Origin: Armatimonadota bacterium
Lineage (GTDB): Bacteria; Armatimonadota; Fimbriimonadia; Fimbriimonadales; Fimbriimonadaceae
Direction of reading: 5' to 3'
Assembly: GCA_018268375.1 (NCBI GenBank)
Contig: JAFDWS010000002.1
Coordinates: 62,001-126,000 of the forward strand
DNA: 64,000 nucleotides
Of the stretch, positions 19,101 to 28,039 are shown piece after piece (position 1 is the first letter of the stretch; every line of letters starts with the position of its first letter). Below the pieces are notes generated by a model that was given only the letters and a program-made list of their open reading frames with translations, was not told the DNA's origin and did not search any database. The position numbers and the translations under genes are program-made.

Positions 19101-19238
19101 GGAAATCGTCCTGGTTTCTTCATCTTGGACAAACCCTTGGGCATGCGTCCCTCCCACAGTTCCAGGTCGTGGTAAAAGAATTGCCCCGAGCATGCATTGT
19201 CCACGCAACTCTTTAGGTTTGAAGGATGCCGAGGCCAT
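16164..19238 (-). CDS. Tail hub/baseplate hub-like protein, 1,024 aa
   Basis: I place the start at the ATG at 19238 (MASASFKP). There is no Shine-Dalgarno sequence, but TACAAA lies exactly 7 nt upstream, so the message may be leaderless. The C-terminal ~430 residues have the character of phage tail-hub (gpD/gp27-like) proteins: a segment like FFQGQVLEVTTQRRADG, then TTLECEDIASVLVDRL, then a helix IIRSCMEHTGLIDWY. The N-terminal ~600 residues are unrecognised beta structure. In contractile-tail phages the hub closes the tail tube and carries the spike. The assignment rests on pattern, not on a search. Confidence 0.8.
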   Translation of the reverse strand: MASASFKPKELRGQCMLGAILLPRPGTVGGTHAQGFVQDEETRTISRNFITSMRNPHPGRPSTAEELIISMRLNSIPNCSGGIIPYANMNIGAPMCTFAEGGIPAGEVSAYYDLIKGPDAASLTYDNQKYDPSYDSEATVSSAVTGDYDDAEAFDTTQVVGVPNPTLPPAYKSVFDSLGADKPVARHTYNVWRRITPESIDGTKTIKNQGPTGDNFAQLPGDNSMFVEVHGNCTLKRLFPISKDYLYTGNVDDAAVAEEDKAVLVYPADRLFKVSTRRVQMASSPNCGFQMHFWHGRPRTNVITENNDAFDGSIVLEWGDENAGDAEDLVTVSRFRLTLTVNQQPKFEYFHPRSREFEAFSIVGPIFAQGQNESQYSVFVHFAGSVMLIGFEPNPLTWNCFSPPLSDERIDDENTQFPPYISTDATIKATFRYIATKFQYGPIAFNNYHPELITADGLNDGIEDLGFVRANFTAPAAKSDTIDPTALNEFFQAHRLRQPRTSEEETALEAAPTYYADWRRRTQEQAQELIYYGTLSVPTDDQLTAEPRSEAECKGIVSFNTTLEGPVFFYVKPPGPAKVPEPLVKQFVKWGDMSNYLSEWTVTYSLMNDNASRVHGKAQVVLLNLAATQMGRKVLAFIEENKPTVTLGGGYGAPTTFFQGQVLEVTTQRRADGTSVTTLECEDIASVLVDRLTFRKTEYFAGVRYNDIIRSCMEHTGLIDWYKEQEAVIGHTDDPEQDELGLAAFRNALEIRLASTSNHPSLSTPTITGDPAESISEVIDPILDLIIDLNVLPVLYWDYNKGYIRLDWRFDNAFVDALEFVGTPDENNVTFLPNVSAEFQHGVLMGDYVETTMTDFLYTDFLVYGKTPYGEPIGAVEPEDRNSAAYSQATLDLINRSFENNEPLPEDIGYVGYPKWYVEVDKQSSLLTKEAIRRRVQTLHDVRRKTYQTINFSCYVTKPLRHNGRFYLKTFVGQNTAINTDMYFYREVSYNFKKEENIITASIQGETFPVITANALVNLGPGGA

Positions 19239-19307
19239 GCTGCGATTTGTACAGGTCGGCACATAATACAAAAGTGTATTTCTCTTTGTGCGGTTGAAGA
19301 AGGTGCG

Positions 19308-19907
19308 TTGCTCAAAAGGCAATGGTATTCTTGCCTCAATAAATCGCAAGCAGACTTGTCTGACGTTTTGCCTCAATGGCAAAAATCACCAGACGCCTTT
19401 ATCGAAGCCATGTATTGCCTAGGCTGGCAGCCAGGCTATACCGCTGAGCGAGTGGCGGAAAATCTTCCACTAGAGCCGGCAAACATACAATTTGTGCCGG
19501 CCCCAGTGTCTACTCGAAGGAAAAAGAACACGCGCTATGTCACGGCCTTCGGCGTTATGGCGCCTCTGGCCTGGTTTATTGAGACACACCCATTGTGCGC
19601 CGTGCGCGACTATCATGTGGTGTACGGAAGAATCGCCGCCGGCTGGTCTCCGGAAAAGGCCATGTCACAACCGTCTCGAGGTCGCAAAAAACCTCCCCGA
19701 GGCTCGTACACCTCAAAGACGGTACTCGTGATGGGTGCGGACTCGAAGACTGTGTCTGCTTGGTCTAAAGACAGTCGGTGTGCCGTGTCTACAAAAGACC
19801 TTTTGAAGCGTTTGCGCCTTGGCTGGCCTCCGGAGGCAGCCATCCAAACACCCGTGCACGGTGCTCGACCATCCAGGGAGCCTATCGCTTTGAATCGCGG
19901 AACTTGA
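19308..19907 (+). CDS. DNA-binding-type protein with three 'R-x-x-x-G-W-x-P-E-x-A' repeats; likely mobile insert
   Basis: This plus-strand gene sits within the long minus-strand operon. Three repeats share the layout W...(V/I)..R(I/L)..GW.PE.A...P, ending near residues 55, 115 and 185 (for example YGRIAAGWSPEKAMSQP and KRLRLGWPPEAAIQTP). In phages this motif is common in homing-endonuclease-associated and other DNA-binding proteins. No HNH or GIY-YIG nuclease motif is visible, so this may be a nuclease-free relative. The start is uncertain: I use the TTG at 19308, after GAAGG. The first in-frame ATG (19410) would cut into repeat 1. The 3' end overlaps the 66-aa minus-strand gene by 26 bp. Confidence 0.7.
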   Translation: MLKRQWYSCLNKSQADLSDVLPQWQKSPDAFIEAMYCLGWQPGYTAERVAENLPLEPANIQFVPAPVSTRRKKNTRYVTAFGVMAPLAWFIETHPLCAVRDYHVVYGRIAAGWSPEKAMSQPSRGRKKPPRGSYTSKTVLVMGADSKTVSAWSKDSRCAVSTKDLLKRLRLGWPPEAAIQTPVHGARPSREPIALNRGT

Positions 19908-20082
19908 TTTGGTCGTACGCGGCACCGCCAAATATGCCCGCCACAAACCATTGCAGGCCGACTGACAGTGCTTGCGCCATGTCAGGGTTGGCAGTGTAAG
20001 TTTTGCTAAACCCCATCAAAAAAGCACCTATGCCCACCGTCATAGTCCGCTCAAGCAAAATTTTCCAATTGAATGTATTCAT
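19882..20082 (-). CDS. Small membrane protein, 66 aa (holin-like candidate)
   Basis: The ATG at 20082 has AAGG 8 nt upstream. The protein has a hydrophobic stretch (VGIGAFLMGFS), a loop with NPDMAQA, a second hydrophobic stretch (LQWFVAGIFGGAAY) and a charged C-terminus ending DSKR. Two short membrane spans with a basic tail are the usual build of small holins. No lysin gene is adjacent, so the role is not settled; a virion membrane-interacting peptide is also possible. It lies 22 bp after the 1,464-aa gene in the same operon. Confidence 0.75.
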   Translation of the reverse strand: MNTFNWKILLERTMTVGIGAFLMGFSKTYTANPDMAQALSVGLQWFVAGIFGGAAYDQIKFRDSKR

Positions 20083-20104
20083 TTCGTCTGCCTTATACCG
20101 AGTG

Positions 20105-23100
20105 TCATATTTCTAGTTCGGCGACCTTGAAGGCTGGTCCGACTGTGCCTCGCGCGCTCAGGTGACGACAAGTCAGGTCGCCGTTGGCCGCCATGTAGTA
20201 CACTGCAGTCACTCCGTAGTATTGATGGTCTCGCAGCACTGTGACTCCTGCGCGCTGTTGAGCGACATTGTCTTCGTCTCCAGTGCGTAAGTCCAGTAAA
20301 TAACCTGTGGCCTTCAGTTGTGCAAACGTAGTGTCCGAAGTGTCGCCCGATTCAAAGTCGCCGCTGCCAGCCACTAAATAAATAGGGTTCAGCACACTTG
20401 CACCTTGTTCACTTGCGCTTGGGCATCTCGTGGCGAACAGCCGACCGTTAGACCAAAACACCAGCACGCCCGACCCATAGTGTTCGTTATAGGCCGCGGC
20501 AGGCGACAACATGGGTGTGTCGCTTGAGTTGACCACCCCGCCTTGTCGAAAACTGGCCAGTTTGTAAGCCCGGCCAAACCCTCTGTCTTCAAGACGTCTG
20601 CCAATCAACTCTCCGTCACGTCCGGTGGTCGAGTACACAACTGTTGGGCGGTCTTCGGCATCTACAAAAACAGCACTGTAATCTTCATTGACTGTACCGC
20701 TCACACCCCCTAATGGAGGTCTAGGAACTTGGTCGAAGGGCATGTCCCCTTCTGGGACGCCATCGACCAAATATACATCGCCTATGCCCCCTTCGCGTTG
20801 TGTCTGTGCTTGTGAAAGGGTGGCTTTGCGCAACACCAAAGCTCCTCCTTCCAGCCAACCAGACACGAAACAGTGGTCGCCACCCTTGGACTCGACGGTA
20901 GTGTGCAGTTTGAACCCAGCCCCAATGTGCCGCGGCGACGATAAAGTGCTGGCGTCCAGCGCGGCCGTTGGTGTCCGAAAAGAGCCACCATAGCCGTGCT
21001 TAGTGCTTGCTGCGATGTTCACGACTGGTGACTCGGAATCTGCAAACTGAGTTGTGACTGCGACGAGTGACCCGCTTTTGTCGCCACTTGACACGCTTGA
21101 CCTAAACACACTTGCTTCTGTGCCAACAAGCTTGTTGCCGTTCGCGTCGTTTACAACTCCTACCCAGTTTGGGCTTGCGACGCCAGCACTATGTGTCAAT
21201 ACTTCGACGCCACGGACATCATCGTCTACATCCCCACGCTCGTTGAATGCCACATGCACCAGGTCGGTTCGCGGGTGTCCGGCAGCTGAGAACGCCGGCA
21301 CTTTTTGTACCGTACCGTCTGGAGACCCTGGCACAGTTCGCACCCATAGTTGTCGTCCAAAAATACCACTGTTCAAGCTCGCTGCGCGAACAATGACCTC
21401 TGTGTCTTTCGGCGTGCTAACGTACCAGACCGGCGAATATAGGGTGCCTTGAATCCTGTAGGTATCGGGGCGTATGATGATTTTGAACTTAAGGCTCTCG
21501 GCGTCTGCAATGTACCAAAACTCATTGCCGCCAATTGTCCGAGAGGGCACAATTGGTAAGTTCTCATAAAAAGCAGGGCTGCCCAAAAAACTGGCTACTT
21601 GTGATATTTGCAGCGTTTCAAGGGTGTGTTCAGCTATCGTCAACTTGGTTAGCCGCAAGCCTACCGGCTTTGTTCCTAGTGCCTGTTGGACTTCTTCTAA
21701 ATTGACTGCCGAACCATTTTTTGAATATGGGTACGCATACACGCGCAGGATAAACCTGGACGTATTGGTCTTAGCCAGCACAAACGGTACCGTAATGTCG
21801 GTCGAAAACTCATAATTCTCCGTGCCACTGACGAACGGTACTAAAGGTGAACGGAAAACCCTCTCGGTGATACGGCCTGTAGAGTCAACAATAAATCCTT
21901 CGACGCGCATATCGACCGCGATACTTTCATTGTCAAGGTCTTCATTGACACTCCACTGCACCTTCCAGGTGCCTGCCTGTGTGGTGGAACCAGAAACGCG
22001 CACATTGGACACTCGACCGCCCGAAACTTCTGCTTCGTCCGCACAAAAATCCGCCTTAATAGTGCCTTCGGTGCCTTTTTGCTCTGGTATTTGCGAATAC
22101 GGCAGGCACAAAGCGGTCGCCTCTTGCTCTCCCGAGCGCACTGTCGCCAAGTTGAAAAAGGCGCTGACCTCGGCATTCGGGTCATAAGCGTTGACTGTGT
22201 CTCGGTACACAGCGAACTCATCTCCGTCAACGGTACCTCCATAAACACGGCTGCGTGTAAAGTTCAAAGATGCATACGGGTCGTCAGGCGCCAAGTACGG
22301 TTGAAAACGACTGGAGTTATATCGCAACCATCGCACGGGAAACAAGGCAAACGATTGCGATACTAACAACGTTGTCTCAAAATATCCGTAGGTAGGGTCG
22401 AACTCGACCAATGCTCTTGGACATTCTTTGTCTGTCAACGACGGGGCGTCTGTCAGTCCATCACCGGTCGGTTCTGACAATAGGTAAAGCCCACACGCCA
22501 CGTTCCAATTTCCGGCAGGCAATTGTATCCTTTGCTCTCCCGCAGACGTGGCCTCGATAAACCGAATGATTTCATACTCGCGAAGTTCGGAGTCTAGCGG
22601 GGGCGAGACCATGACCTCTTTCAGGCTGGCCGGGGTGCCCAGTTTCAGGGTGCTTTTTTGTGACGAGTCGGTGCCTTGCGCCGCGATGAAACAAAACTCA
22701 TTGCCTGCGCGATAAGCCTCCACCTGTTCCGGGGTGGCGTTCGATGGCAGGTCATGAGGGACTAGCCATGTACGCACCATAAGATGCGTGTTCATGCTGG
22801 TGGAATCATCCAGGCTTTGTCCCCGAATCCGAAACCTCCAGGCACCTGGGGCAAAGTCTTGCTGACCGCTAAAGAATCGCTCGTCACTAGTTACAAAGGT
22901 GGCCAATGGTGTCGCGCTCAACGGACCGTTGGGCAAATTGGCAAGGTCGCTTGTTCGGCGCACCGCATATTCGCGCGGCTCCTTGCTAGTGATGACAGGT
23001 TCGACTAAAGCCTGAAAGGTAGATTTTTCAGACCAAACCTGACTACGGTATGCACCACTTGTGAACTCCACACCGCTCTGCAAGCGTTGCGTCACGCGGA

Positions 23101-24499
23101 ACCAATCAGTAGACTTGGCTTCATTGGTACCCTCGGTCTTGTCCAAGTACAGATACGGCGAAACCATGGGGCCATCGTCACTGTATGTTGGGGAAGCCTC
23201 GGGCACGTAGGTGAACACGACCTGAAACTCCGGGCTGTTACTTGGCGGTGAGTCAGTCACCGCGCCCGTGTACTTCTCTACGATAATAGAGCTTGCGTCA
23301 CTTCTGACAGGATACAGGTCTAAGGGCACGACTCGGTCGTTTGTCGCAAAGCCCGTTTTCGCCAACAGTGTGTAAAAGGCGTTCCTTCTGCCCGGTCGTG
23401 GGCCAACGAACATACAAAAGAAAGCACTTGGGTTCGCCATGTCCTCCAGTAGGCCTACAAGCGAAAAATCCCCTGGCGCGATTCCAAATGCAGGAATAGC
23501 GAAGATTAGGAACTTTAAGTACACTGAGTGGGCAAGTCCGGATGTGGCAACTGTTTCGTCGGGGGCGAATATTTTGCAGTGGAAGTTGGGCTCGGATGAA
23601 CTGTTAGGCCACAACGCAGTGCCTCTAATGGGGTCGAACTCAAAGTCGACCAAGTAGGCGTACTCTAAAAGTGCGACTGGAGTTTGGTCGTACGAAATGT
23701 TCACGCGTTCAGCATTGAACAGCTGCACTTCGTGCAACTCAAGTCGCAAACTTGGTATCTCAAACCGGTTCGTCAATTTGAGTTGTTTTTGGGCCCGGTA
23801 GGATTCAGGCAGTCTGTCATTGCCCTCATTGAATTTGACATGTGTGCGTCGAATGTCTTGTGTACGACCTTGGAACCCGGTCAACAAAAGTTCGACGGGC
23901 ACATTGTCTACGGGCGCTGGATACTCGGTCTCATCGCCGTCTGGCACCAAGGCTACTGTCACACGACCAAAAGCATACTTGGGGAACTCTATGTCCGGGA
24001 AGGGGTTGTTCTGTGGGTCGTTGCGATAAGCCTGAACAGCAGCCAAATCGACATCGTCCAAGTAGGGGTCGATAGTGTCGTCCAACACGTCGACCGTCAA
24101 CCTGTAATAAAGAGTCGAACCCGCCAAAGGGTCGACATTATTGGGGATTTGGATTCCCCAAGAAGCATCTTGGCCTTTGGTGGCAAAGGGCTGACTTGGT
24201 ATTACTCCTGTGAAGCTGTCGGGGTCTTCTACATACCGATACGCACGTAAAATGGGGTATTGTTCCGGAGTTTCATCGTCAGAGTTCTTTTCAACTGTAC
24301 CGCCGGGAGGCAAAAACACAATGGTGCCTCGATTGCCGTCCAAAGGAGCATCGTTGCGGAACTTCCCACGTTCTAGCACCAAATTGGTGAAAGACGGTCC
24401 TGGCACAGAACCGCCTAATCCCTCGCGAGGTGTAGGCACCCAGTTGAAGTTGCCTACGTACGGTTTGTTGTCCGGATTTTGATAAGGGTCGTATGGCAC
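20105..24499 (-). CDS. 1,464-aa virion protein, unrecognised family
   Basis: The start is a GTG at 24499, with a good GAGGTAAG ribosome site 9 nt away. The protein begins with a Pro/Asn-rich tail (MPYDPYQNPDNKPYVGN) and is otherwise beta-rich. The C-terminal ~400 residues have repeated SAAYNEHYGSGVLVFW- and HQYYGVTAVYYMAANG-type blades that suggest a propeller. No enzymatic motif is visible. Size, composition and its place between the coiled-coil protein and the tail hub point to a peripheral tail or fibre protein. Confidence 0.85.
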   Translation of the reverse strand: MPYDPYQNPDNKPYVGNFNWVPTPREGLGGSVPGPSFTNLVLERGKFRNDAPLDGNRGTIVFLPPGGTVEKNSDDETPEQYPILRAYRYVEDPDSFTGVIPSQPFATKGQDASWGIQIPNNVDPLAGSTLYYRLTVDVLDDTIDPYLDDVDLAAVQAYRNDPQNNPFPDIEFPKYAFGRVTVALVPDGDETEYPAPVDNVPVELLLTGFQGRTQDIRRTHVKFNEGNDRLPESYRAQKQLKLTNRFEIPSLRLELHEVQLFNAERVNISYDQTPVALLEYAYLVDFEFDPIRGTALWPNSSSEPNFHCKIFAPDETVATSGLAHSVYLKFLIFAIPAFGIAPGDFSLVGLLEDMANPSAFFCMFVGPRPGRRNAFYTLLAKTGFATNDRVVPLDLYPVRSDASSIIVEKYTGAVTDSPPSNSPEFQVVFTYVPEASPTYSDDGPMVSPYLYLDKTEGTNEAKSTDWFRVTQRLQSGVEFTSGAYRSQVWSEKSTFQALVEPVITSKEPREYAVRRTSDLANLPNGPLSATPLATFVTSDERFFSGQQDFAPGAWRFRIRGQSLDDSTSMNTHLMVRTWLVPHDLPSNATPEQVEAYRAGNEFCFIAAQGTDSSQKSTLKLGTPASLKEVMVSPPLDSELREYEIIRFIEATSAGEQRIQLPAGNWNVACGLYLLSEPTGDGLTDAPSLTDKECPRALVEFDPTYGYFETTLLVSQSFALFPVRWLRYNSSRFQPYLAPDDPYASLNFTRSRVYGGTVDGDEFAVYRDTVNAYDPNAEVSAFFNLATVRSGEQEATALCLPYSQIPEQKGTEGTIKADFCADEAEVSGGRVSNVRVSGSTTQAGTWKVQWSVNEDLDNESIAVDMRVEGFIVDSTGRITERVFRSPLVPFVSGTENYEFSTDITVPFVLAKTNTSRFILRVYAYPYSKNGSAVNLEEVQQALGTKPVGLRLTKLTIAEHTLETLQISQVASFLGSPAFYENLPIVPSRTIGGNEFWYIADAESLKFKIIIRPDTYRIQGTLYSPVWYVSTPKDTEVIVRAASLNSGIFGRQLWVRTVPGSPDGTVQKVPAFSAAGHPRTDLVHVAFNERGDVDDDVRGVEVLTHSAGVASPNWVGVVNDANGNKLVGTEASVFRSSVSSGDKSGSLVAVTTQFADSESPVVNIAASTKHGYGGSFRTPTAALDASTLSSPRHIGAGFKLHTTVESKGGDHCFVSGWLEGGALVLRKATLSQAQTQREGGIGDVYLVDGVPEGDMPFDQVPRPPLGGVSGTVNEDYSAVFVDAEDRPTVVYSTTGRDGELIGRRLEDRGFGRAYKLASFRQGGVVNSSDTPMLSPAAAYNEHYGSGVLVFWSNGRLFATRCPSASEQGASVLNPIYLVAGSGDFESGDTSDTTFAQLKATGYLLDLRTGDEDNVAQQRAGVTVLRDHQYYGVTAVYYMAANGDLTCRHLSARGTVGPAFKVAELEI

Positions 24500-24506
24500 T
24501 TGCGTC

Positions 24507-25439
24507 TTACCTCAGATAAAACCGGTCGAACTTGGCTTGCAACTCGCGAAGCCGTTCGGCCATAGTGCGCTCCAAGCTTGTTATGCGTGTGTCCAATACA
24601 TGAGTGAATGTTTGTTCCAAGCCCTGTCGTTTGAGTGCCTCGTCATTCAATAGTTGACGGACGACATGGTCAAAGTCAGCAGGCTTTTGCGTTGCTGGAG
24701 TTTGCTCGGGGCTACTTGTCTGCGGCGCAGTGCTTTTTGTCTTGGCCATTTTGACGACCTTTTTCCAGTCACCTTTGTTTTCTCCTAAGACTTTCCGTAC
24801 CTGGGCATAAACCTTTTCAGAACTAGTGTTCGGTTCTGATTTGTGCACCAGCGTCGGTTCTTGACCAAGCCCTGTCGCTTGTTGTTTGTCTGCCCGCGGT
24901 GCTCTGAACGGCTCCCAGGCAGGGGCGTATGCCCGTCCAGTTGTGTCTGGAGCAGAGTGGTCTCGATTATCCTTCTGCGTTGTCGTCCTTAAGGTTTCTG
25001 TCGGCAACGTTGCGTCTGCGGAAAATGGCGACTCCGCCGTTCTGGACAAGTCTGCGCGGTGTTCGTGCGGTCTTCCATGTTGCTTTTCAGTCCTGAGCCA
25101 AGCCAGTGTGTGCCTTTGCGCGTGCGTGTCCACTTGGCCGAAGTTTGTATTGCCAGACGTGGGGAACACAGGCATGGCATCTTCTCGACCTGCTCGACTC
25201 GCGGAGTCTAGCGGCACAAACTTGCGTGACACTCTTCGAGGGAGTCCCGCAAGTTCTACCTCGGGAAGTTTTTGTCCGGACTTTTTGGATGTGTCTCCGA
25301 CAGTGTAAGACTCTATCGGCAACGGCGCGGCGTGCAAAGGAATCTCGCCTTCCAGTTTGAGAAAAGCCGAGTGGATGTTGCCTGGCATTGATGCCAACAA
25401 AGCGAAGGCTTCGTGTGTCTCATCCAACAGAGTTGTCAC
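24507..25439 (-). CDS. Low-complexity protein with C-terminal coiled coil, 310 aa
   Basis: The frame is read from a GTG at 25439, which overlaps the end of the 776-aa gene by 20 bp. There is no clear ribosome site, and an ATG at 25388 (MPGNIHSAFLK) is an alternative start. Residues about 40-230 are polar, rich in Thr, Ser, Pro, Arg and Gln, and probably disordered. The last ~60 residues form a heptad-rich helix (LEQTFTHVLDTRITSLERTM) that could multimerise. I do not recognise a family. A tail-associated chaperone or a linker is possible. Confidence 0.75.
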   Translation of the reverse strand: MTTLLDETHEAFALLASMPGNIHSAFLKLEGEIPLHAAPLPIESYTVGDTSKKSGQKLPEVELAGLPRRVSRKFVPLDSASRAGREDAMPVFPTSGNTNFGQVDTHAQRHTLAWLRTEKQHGRPHEHRADLSRTAESPFSADATLPTETLRTTTQKDNRDHSAPDTTGRAYAPAWEPFRAPRADKQQATGLGQEPTLVHKSEPNTSSEKVYAQVRKVLGENKGDWKKVVKMAKTKSTAPQTSSPEQTPATQKPADFDHVVRQLLNDEALKRQGLEQTFTHVLDTRITSLERTMAERLRELQAKFDRFYLR

Positions 25440-27750
25440 CGTGCGAGAAATGCTTGCGCCTTTTGCGCCGCTTGTCCTCGTTGACCTCTTGTACAGTCTC
25501 GTTACGGTGTTTGTCTGGATGTTCGAGCAAGGTGCCGTAGCCTGGCAACAAGTCGTCGAAATACTGCCGAATCACTTCGTCGGCACTGCGTTCCATGTCT
25601 TCTTCGGTCTCGGCAAAGCGTTCGTTGCCAAAAAACTGAGTCAATCGAACTTGTTTTTCAAGACTTGCCGGCGCACCGCCAGCAGCCGTGCCAAGACTGG
25701 CACTGACCAACTGCGTATAGCGCAACTTGATTTCTTCGATTTTAGCCACTAGTTGTTTGCGCCTTTGCACCATGGCATTTTTCACCGAAGCGTCCATGGT
25801 GCCGCGGCCTAAAACCGTATTGATTTGCCCGACTGCTGCCTTGAATTGCATGGCCATCCTGGTGTACAGCGCCATTAAGGCCTGAGAAGGTGCCGGTCCA
25901 CTCACCACAGTGTCTGTTCCGTCTGCCTTTTGCATCTTGTATTGAGTCGTGCCGAACTGCCCCACGAGTTCATTGCCTGTCATAGCCTTGATTTGTTCGC
26001 GGAGATTCTCATACACTGAAGCCTGCGTCTCAAGCCTGGTGACATTCAACAATGCGGGCAATACAGTATCGTAGTCAAGCAGGGCAACTTCCGTGTTGTG
26101 CAAATCTACAGCCAATACTTTAAGGTTGCCTGCGATTACTTGCCGTGCGGCTTCAGCGGTAGACCGGGCATCCTTAAACTTGGGGTCGTTGACCGCACCG
26201 GCCACCAGTTTGTACATTTGCTCGAACAAACTTTTGTACTCAGCGACCTTCGCGTTGATTTGAGCAATGATTTGTCGCGCACCTTCGGTCGTCTTTTTGA
26301 TGTCTTCAGGCGACAACAGGGTCACATTGGGAACTTGACTCAAATCACCACCTCCACCAACCTGCATGCCCGTTTGAGTCAACATCGCATCTCTTAGTGG
26401 TTTGATGTTGCGTTCTAGCGACATGTAAAGAATTCCCTGACGATAGTCACCCTGGAGCTTTAACATTTCGTCCAAGGACGCTAGTTTGGTCAAGAGTGGT
26501 GCTGCTTGAGCGTTTGTCGCAACCATTGCTTTCCATGCGTCAGATTGGTTGCCAAACGAACTCATTTGAGCATCGTACTGTACAGTCCCAGGTTTGATAA
26601 ACGGGTTTACTGGTGTTTTGCGAGCGTTCGAGGCACTACCTTTTGCGCCAGCAGGCTCGTCGATGTCTTCAAAGTCGCTCTGTTGTTTGCGCGCGGTGGC
26701 CCGGTCGACCATGGCTTGTGCGACGACTTCACGCAAGACCATTGACTCGGCTGTCGGCTTCAGCAAAGGACTTTTAGAAGTCATTCCCAGGCTTTGGGTA
26801 AAGATACTAAGTTTGGCGCCCCAGGTCAAAATGGCCTCAGACAATTTCTTAATCATTGGCCAGCCGTTGATGCCGAAAATACTGAAAGCCTCTTCGGGGT
26901 TTTGAGCCCATTGACGGTACATTTCGGTCAAGTGCGCAAAGTTAGGTGCATAAATTTCTTCCCAGGCCTTCTTCTGAATAGCTTCCTGGGCCAAAAACTC
27001 AGAACGCATCAGCGCTTCTGCCACTGCTGCTTTTTTGTTTTCAATCGCCAACCTGGCATGTGCCGGACTGTACATGTCGGTCACAAGGCCACTCATGCGA
27101 GCATAGTAAGCCGGCATGCTTTCTCCTCTTTTTACCGACGCGACCATCGCTCCCAACCACATTTGGCCGGTCAAAACTTCGGGATGCCCCTTCGCCGCAC
27201 TGGCAAACATGGACACAATGTTGAACGACGGGTCTTTCGCATATTCCTGCGAAAGCTCGTTCAAAATCTGAATGATTTTCTTGACTTTGTCAGCCGGACT
27301 GCCCGCGCGGTATTGAATCGCCGCTCGAGTTGCAATATCAAGGACGTCTCTTAGGCTGCCGCCCAAAGTAGGCATCATGCTCTTGAGCTGGTCGAACAAG
27401 GCCGCTTGCTCGGCAACTTGCAGTCCGTTCTGCAAAAGCATGTGGCTGAAGTCTTCGGCTTCCTTTCGACTCATGCCGTATTGGTCGGCCAAATCGTACA
27501 AAGCCTGCATCTGACGGAACGTGGGCCCCATCGCGCGACCGGCCTGCAGCCCGCCAGGAAGCCCCATTTCTCCAGCCTTGGCGGCTTCGCCCACAGTGCT
27601 TACGGCGTTGGACGCCATATTGGCGGCAGCACCACTCGGCCCAGTCAGCAACGGTGCAATGGTTTGCAGTCCGCCTTTGATGGGGTCGTTAATGATGCTT
27701 TGGGCAAACCGCCTGTTGCCCTTGCCGAAGACTCGACCTTGTCTTTTCAC
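25420..27750 (-). CDS. Alpha-helical virion protein, 776 aa (tape-measure or internal-protein candidate)
   Basis: I start at the GTG at 27750 (VKRQGRVFGKGNRRF); the frame upstream overlaps the DUF5679-like gene out of phase. Unlike its beta-rich neighbours, this protein is almost entirely helical. It has Ala/Gly/Met-rich amphipathic and hydrophobic segments (GAAANMASNAVSTVGEAAKA, GWPMIKKLSEAILTWGAKLS) and a charged C-terminus with DKHRNETVQEV and basic runs. That pattern fits a tape-measure or an ejected internal protein. At 776 aa it would be short for a jumbo-phage tape measure, so the identification is tentative. Confidence 0.75.
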   Translation of the reverse strand: MKRQGRVFGKGNRRFAQSIINDPIKGGLQTIAPLLTGPSGAAANMASNAVSTVGEAAKAGEMGLPGGLQAGRAMGPTFRQMQALYDLADQYGMSRKEAEDFSHMLLQNGLQVAEQAALFDQLKSMMPTLGGSLRDVLDIATRAAIQYRAGSPADKVKKIIQILNELSQEYAKDPSFNIVSMFASAAKGHPEVLTGQMWLGAMVASVKRGESMPAYYARMSGLVTDMYSPAHARLAIENKKAAVAEALMRSEFLAQEAIQKKAWEEIYAPNFAHLTEMYRQWAQNPEEAFSIFGINGWPMIKKLSEAILTWGAKLSIFTQSLGMTSKSPLLKPTAESMVLREVVAQAMVDRATARKQQSDFEDIDEPAGAKGSASNARKTPVNPFIKPGTVQYDAQMSSFGNQSDAWKAMVATNAQAAPLLTKLASLDEMLKLQGDYRQGILYMSLERNIKPLRDAMLTQTGMQVGGGGDLSQVPNVTLLSPEDIKKTTEGARQIIAQINAKVAEYKSLFEQMYKLVAGAVNDPKFKDARSTAEAARQVIAGNLKVLAVDLHNTEVALLDYDTVLPALLNVTRLETQASVYENLREQIKAMTGNELVGQFGTTQYKMQKADGTDTVVSGPAPSQALMALYTRMAMQFKAAVGQINTVLGRGTMDASVKNAMVQRRKQLVAKIEEIKLRYTQLVSASLGTAAGGAPASLEKQVRLTQFFGNERFAETEEDMERSADEVIRQYFDDLLPGYGTLLEHPDKHRNETVQEVNEDKRRKRRKHFSHGDNSVG

Positions 27751-27787
27751 TATTGAGACATTCGTCGCAGGACGTCCTTGGTCCTTC

Positions 27788-28003
27788 TTATTCGATGCCG
27801 GGAACCAACTCTTTGGCCCGTTCTCGCGTGACGACCTTGTAGCACATGACTCCAGTGTGCGGACACTTCCCACGCAGGGCGAATCGGTTGTTCTTCAATT
27901 TGACTAGTTCTGGCGCAGTCACAATAACGTGCTGCCGGCACTTGACGCAGTACATGCGTTCAGTGTGCGCTTGGTTGGTTTTGTAGGATTGTAGGGTTGG
28001 CAT
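27788..28003 (-). CDS. DUF5679-like zinc-binding protein, 71 aa
   Basis: The core YCVKCR...LKNNRFALRGKCPHTGVMCYKVV matches the DUF5679 pattern of many phages and bacteria (CxxC, then NGRpAlrGxCPxCG). The third knuckle here is CPHTG, so the fourth Cys of the usual CxxC is replaced by Thr. A later Cys (VMCYK) could compensate. The ATG at 28003 has GAGG about 7 nt upstream. It opens the leftward operon and is divergent from the gene at 28040, with TTTGTACAAA between them. The role is unknown; zinc ribbons of this size are often nucleic-acid or protein adaptors. Confidence 0.82.
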   Translation of the reverse strand: MPTLQSYKTNQAHTERMYCVKCRQHVIVTAPELVKLKNNRFALRGKCPHTGVMCYKVVTRERAKELVPGIE

Positions 28004-28022
28004 TGGCGCCTCGCGTGCTCTC

Positions 28023-28032
28023 TTTGTACAAA
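28023..28032. promoter_or_regulatory. Palindromic TTTGTACAAA box at divergent junction
   Basis: TTTGTACAAA is a perfect 10-bp palindrome in the 36 bp between two divergent genes. Read rightward, TACAAA lies 7 nt before the ATG at 28040, and TTGGCG lies 18 nt further upstream as a possible -35. Read leftward it lies about 19 nt before the GAGG-led ATG at 28003. It may be a shared -10 region or an operator. Confidence 0.45.
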
Positions 28033-28039
28033 CCTATCC

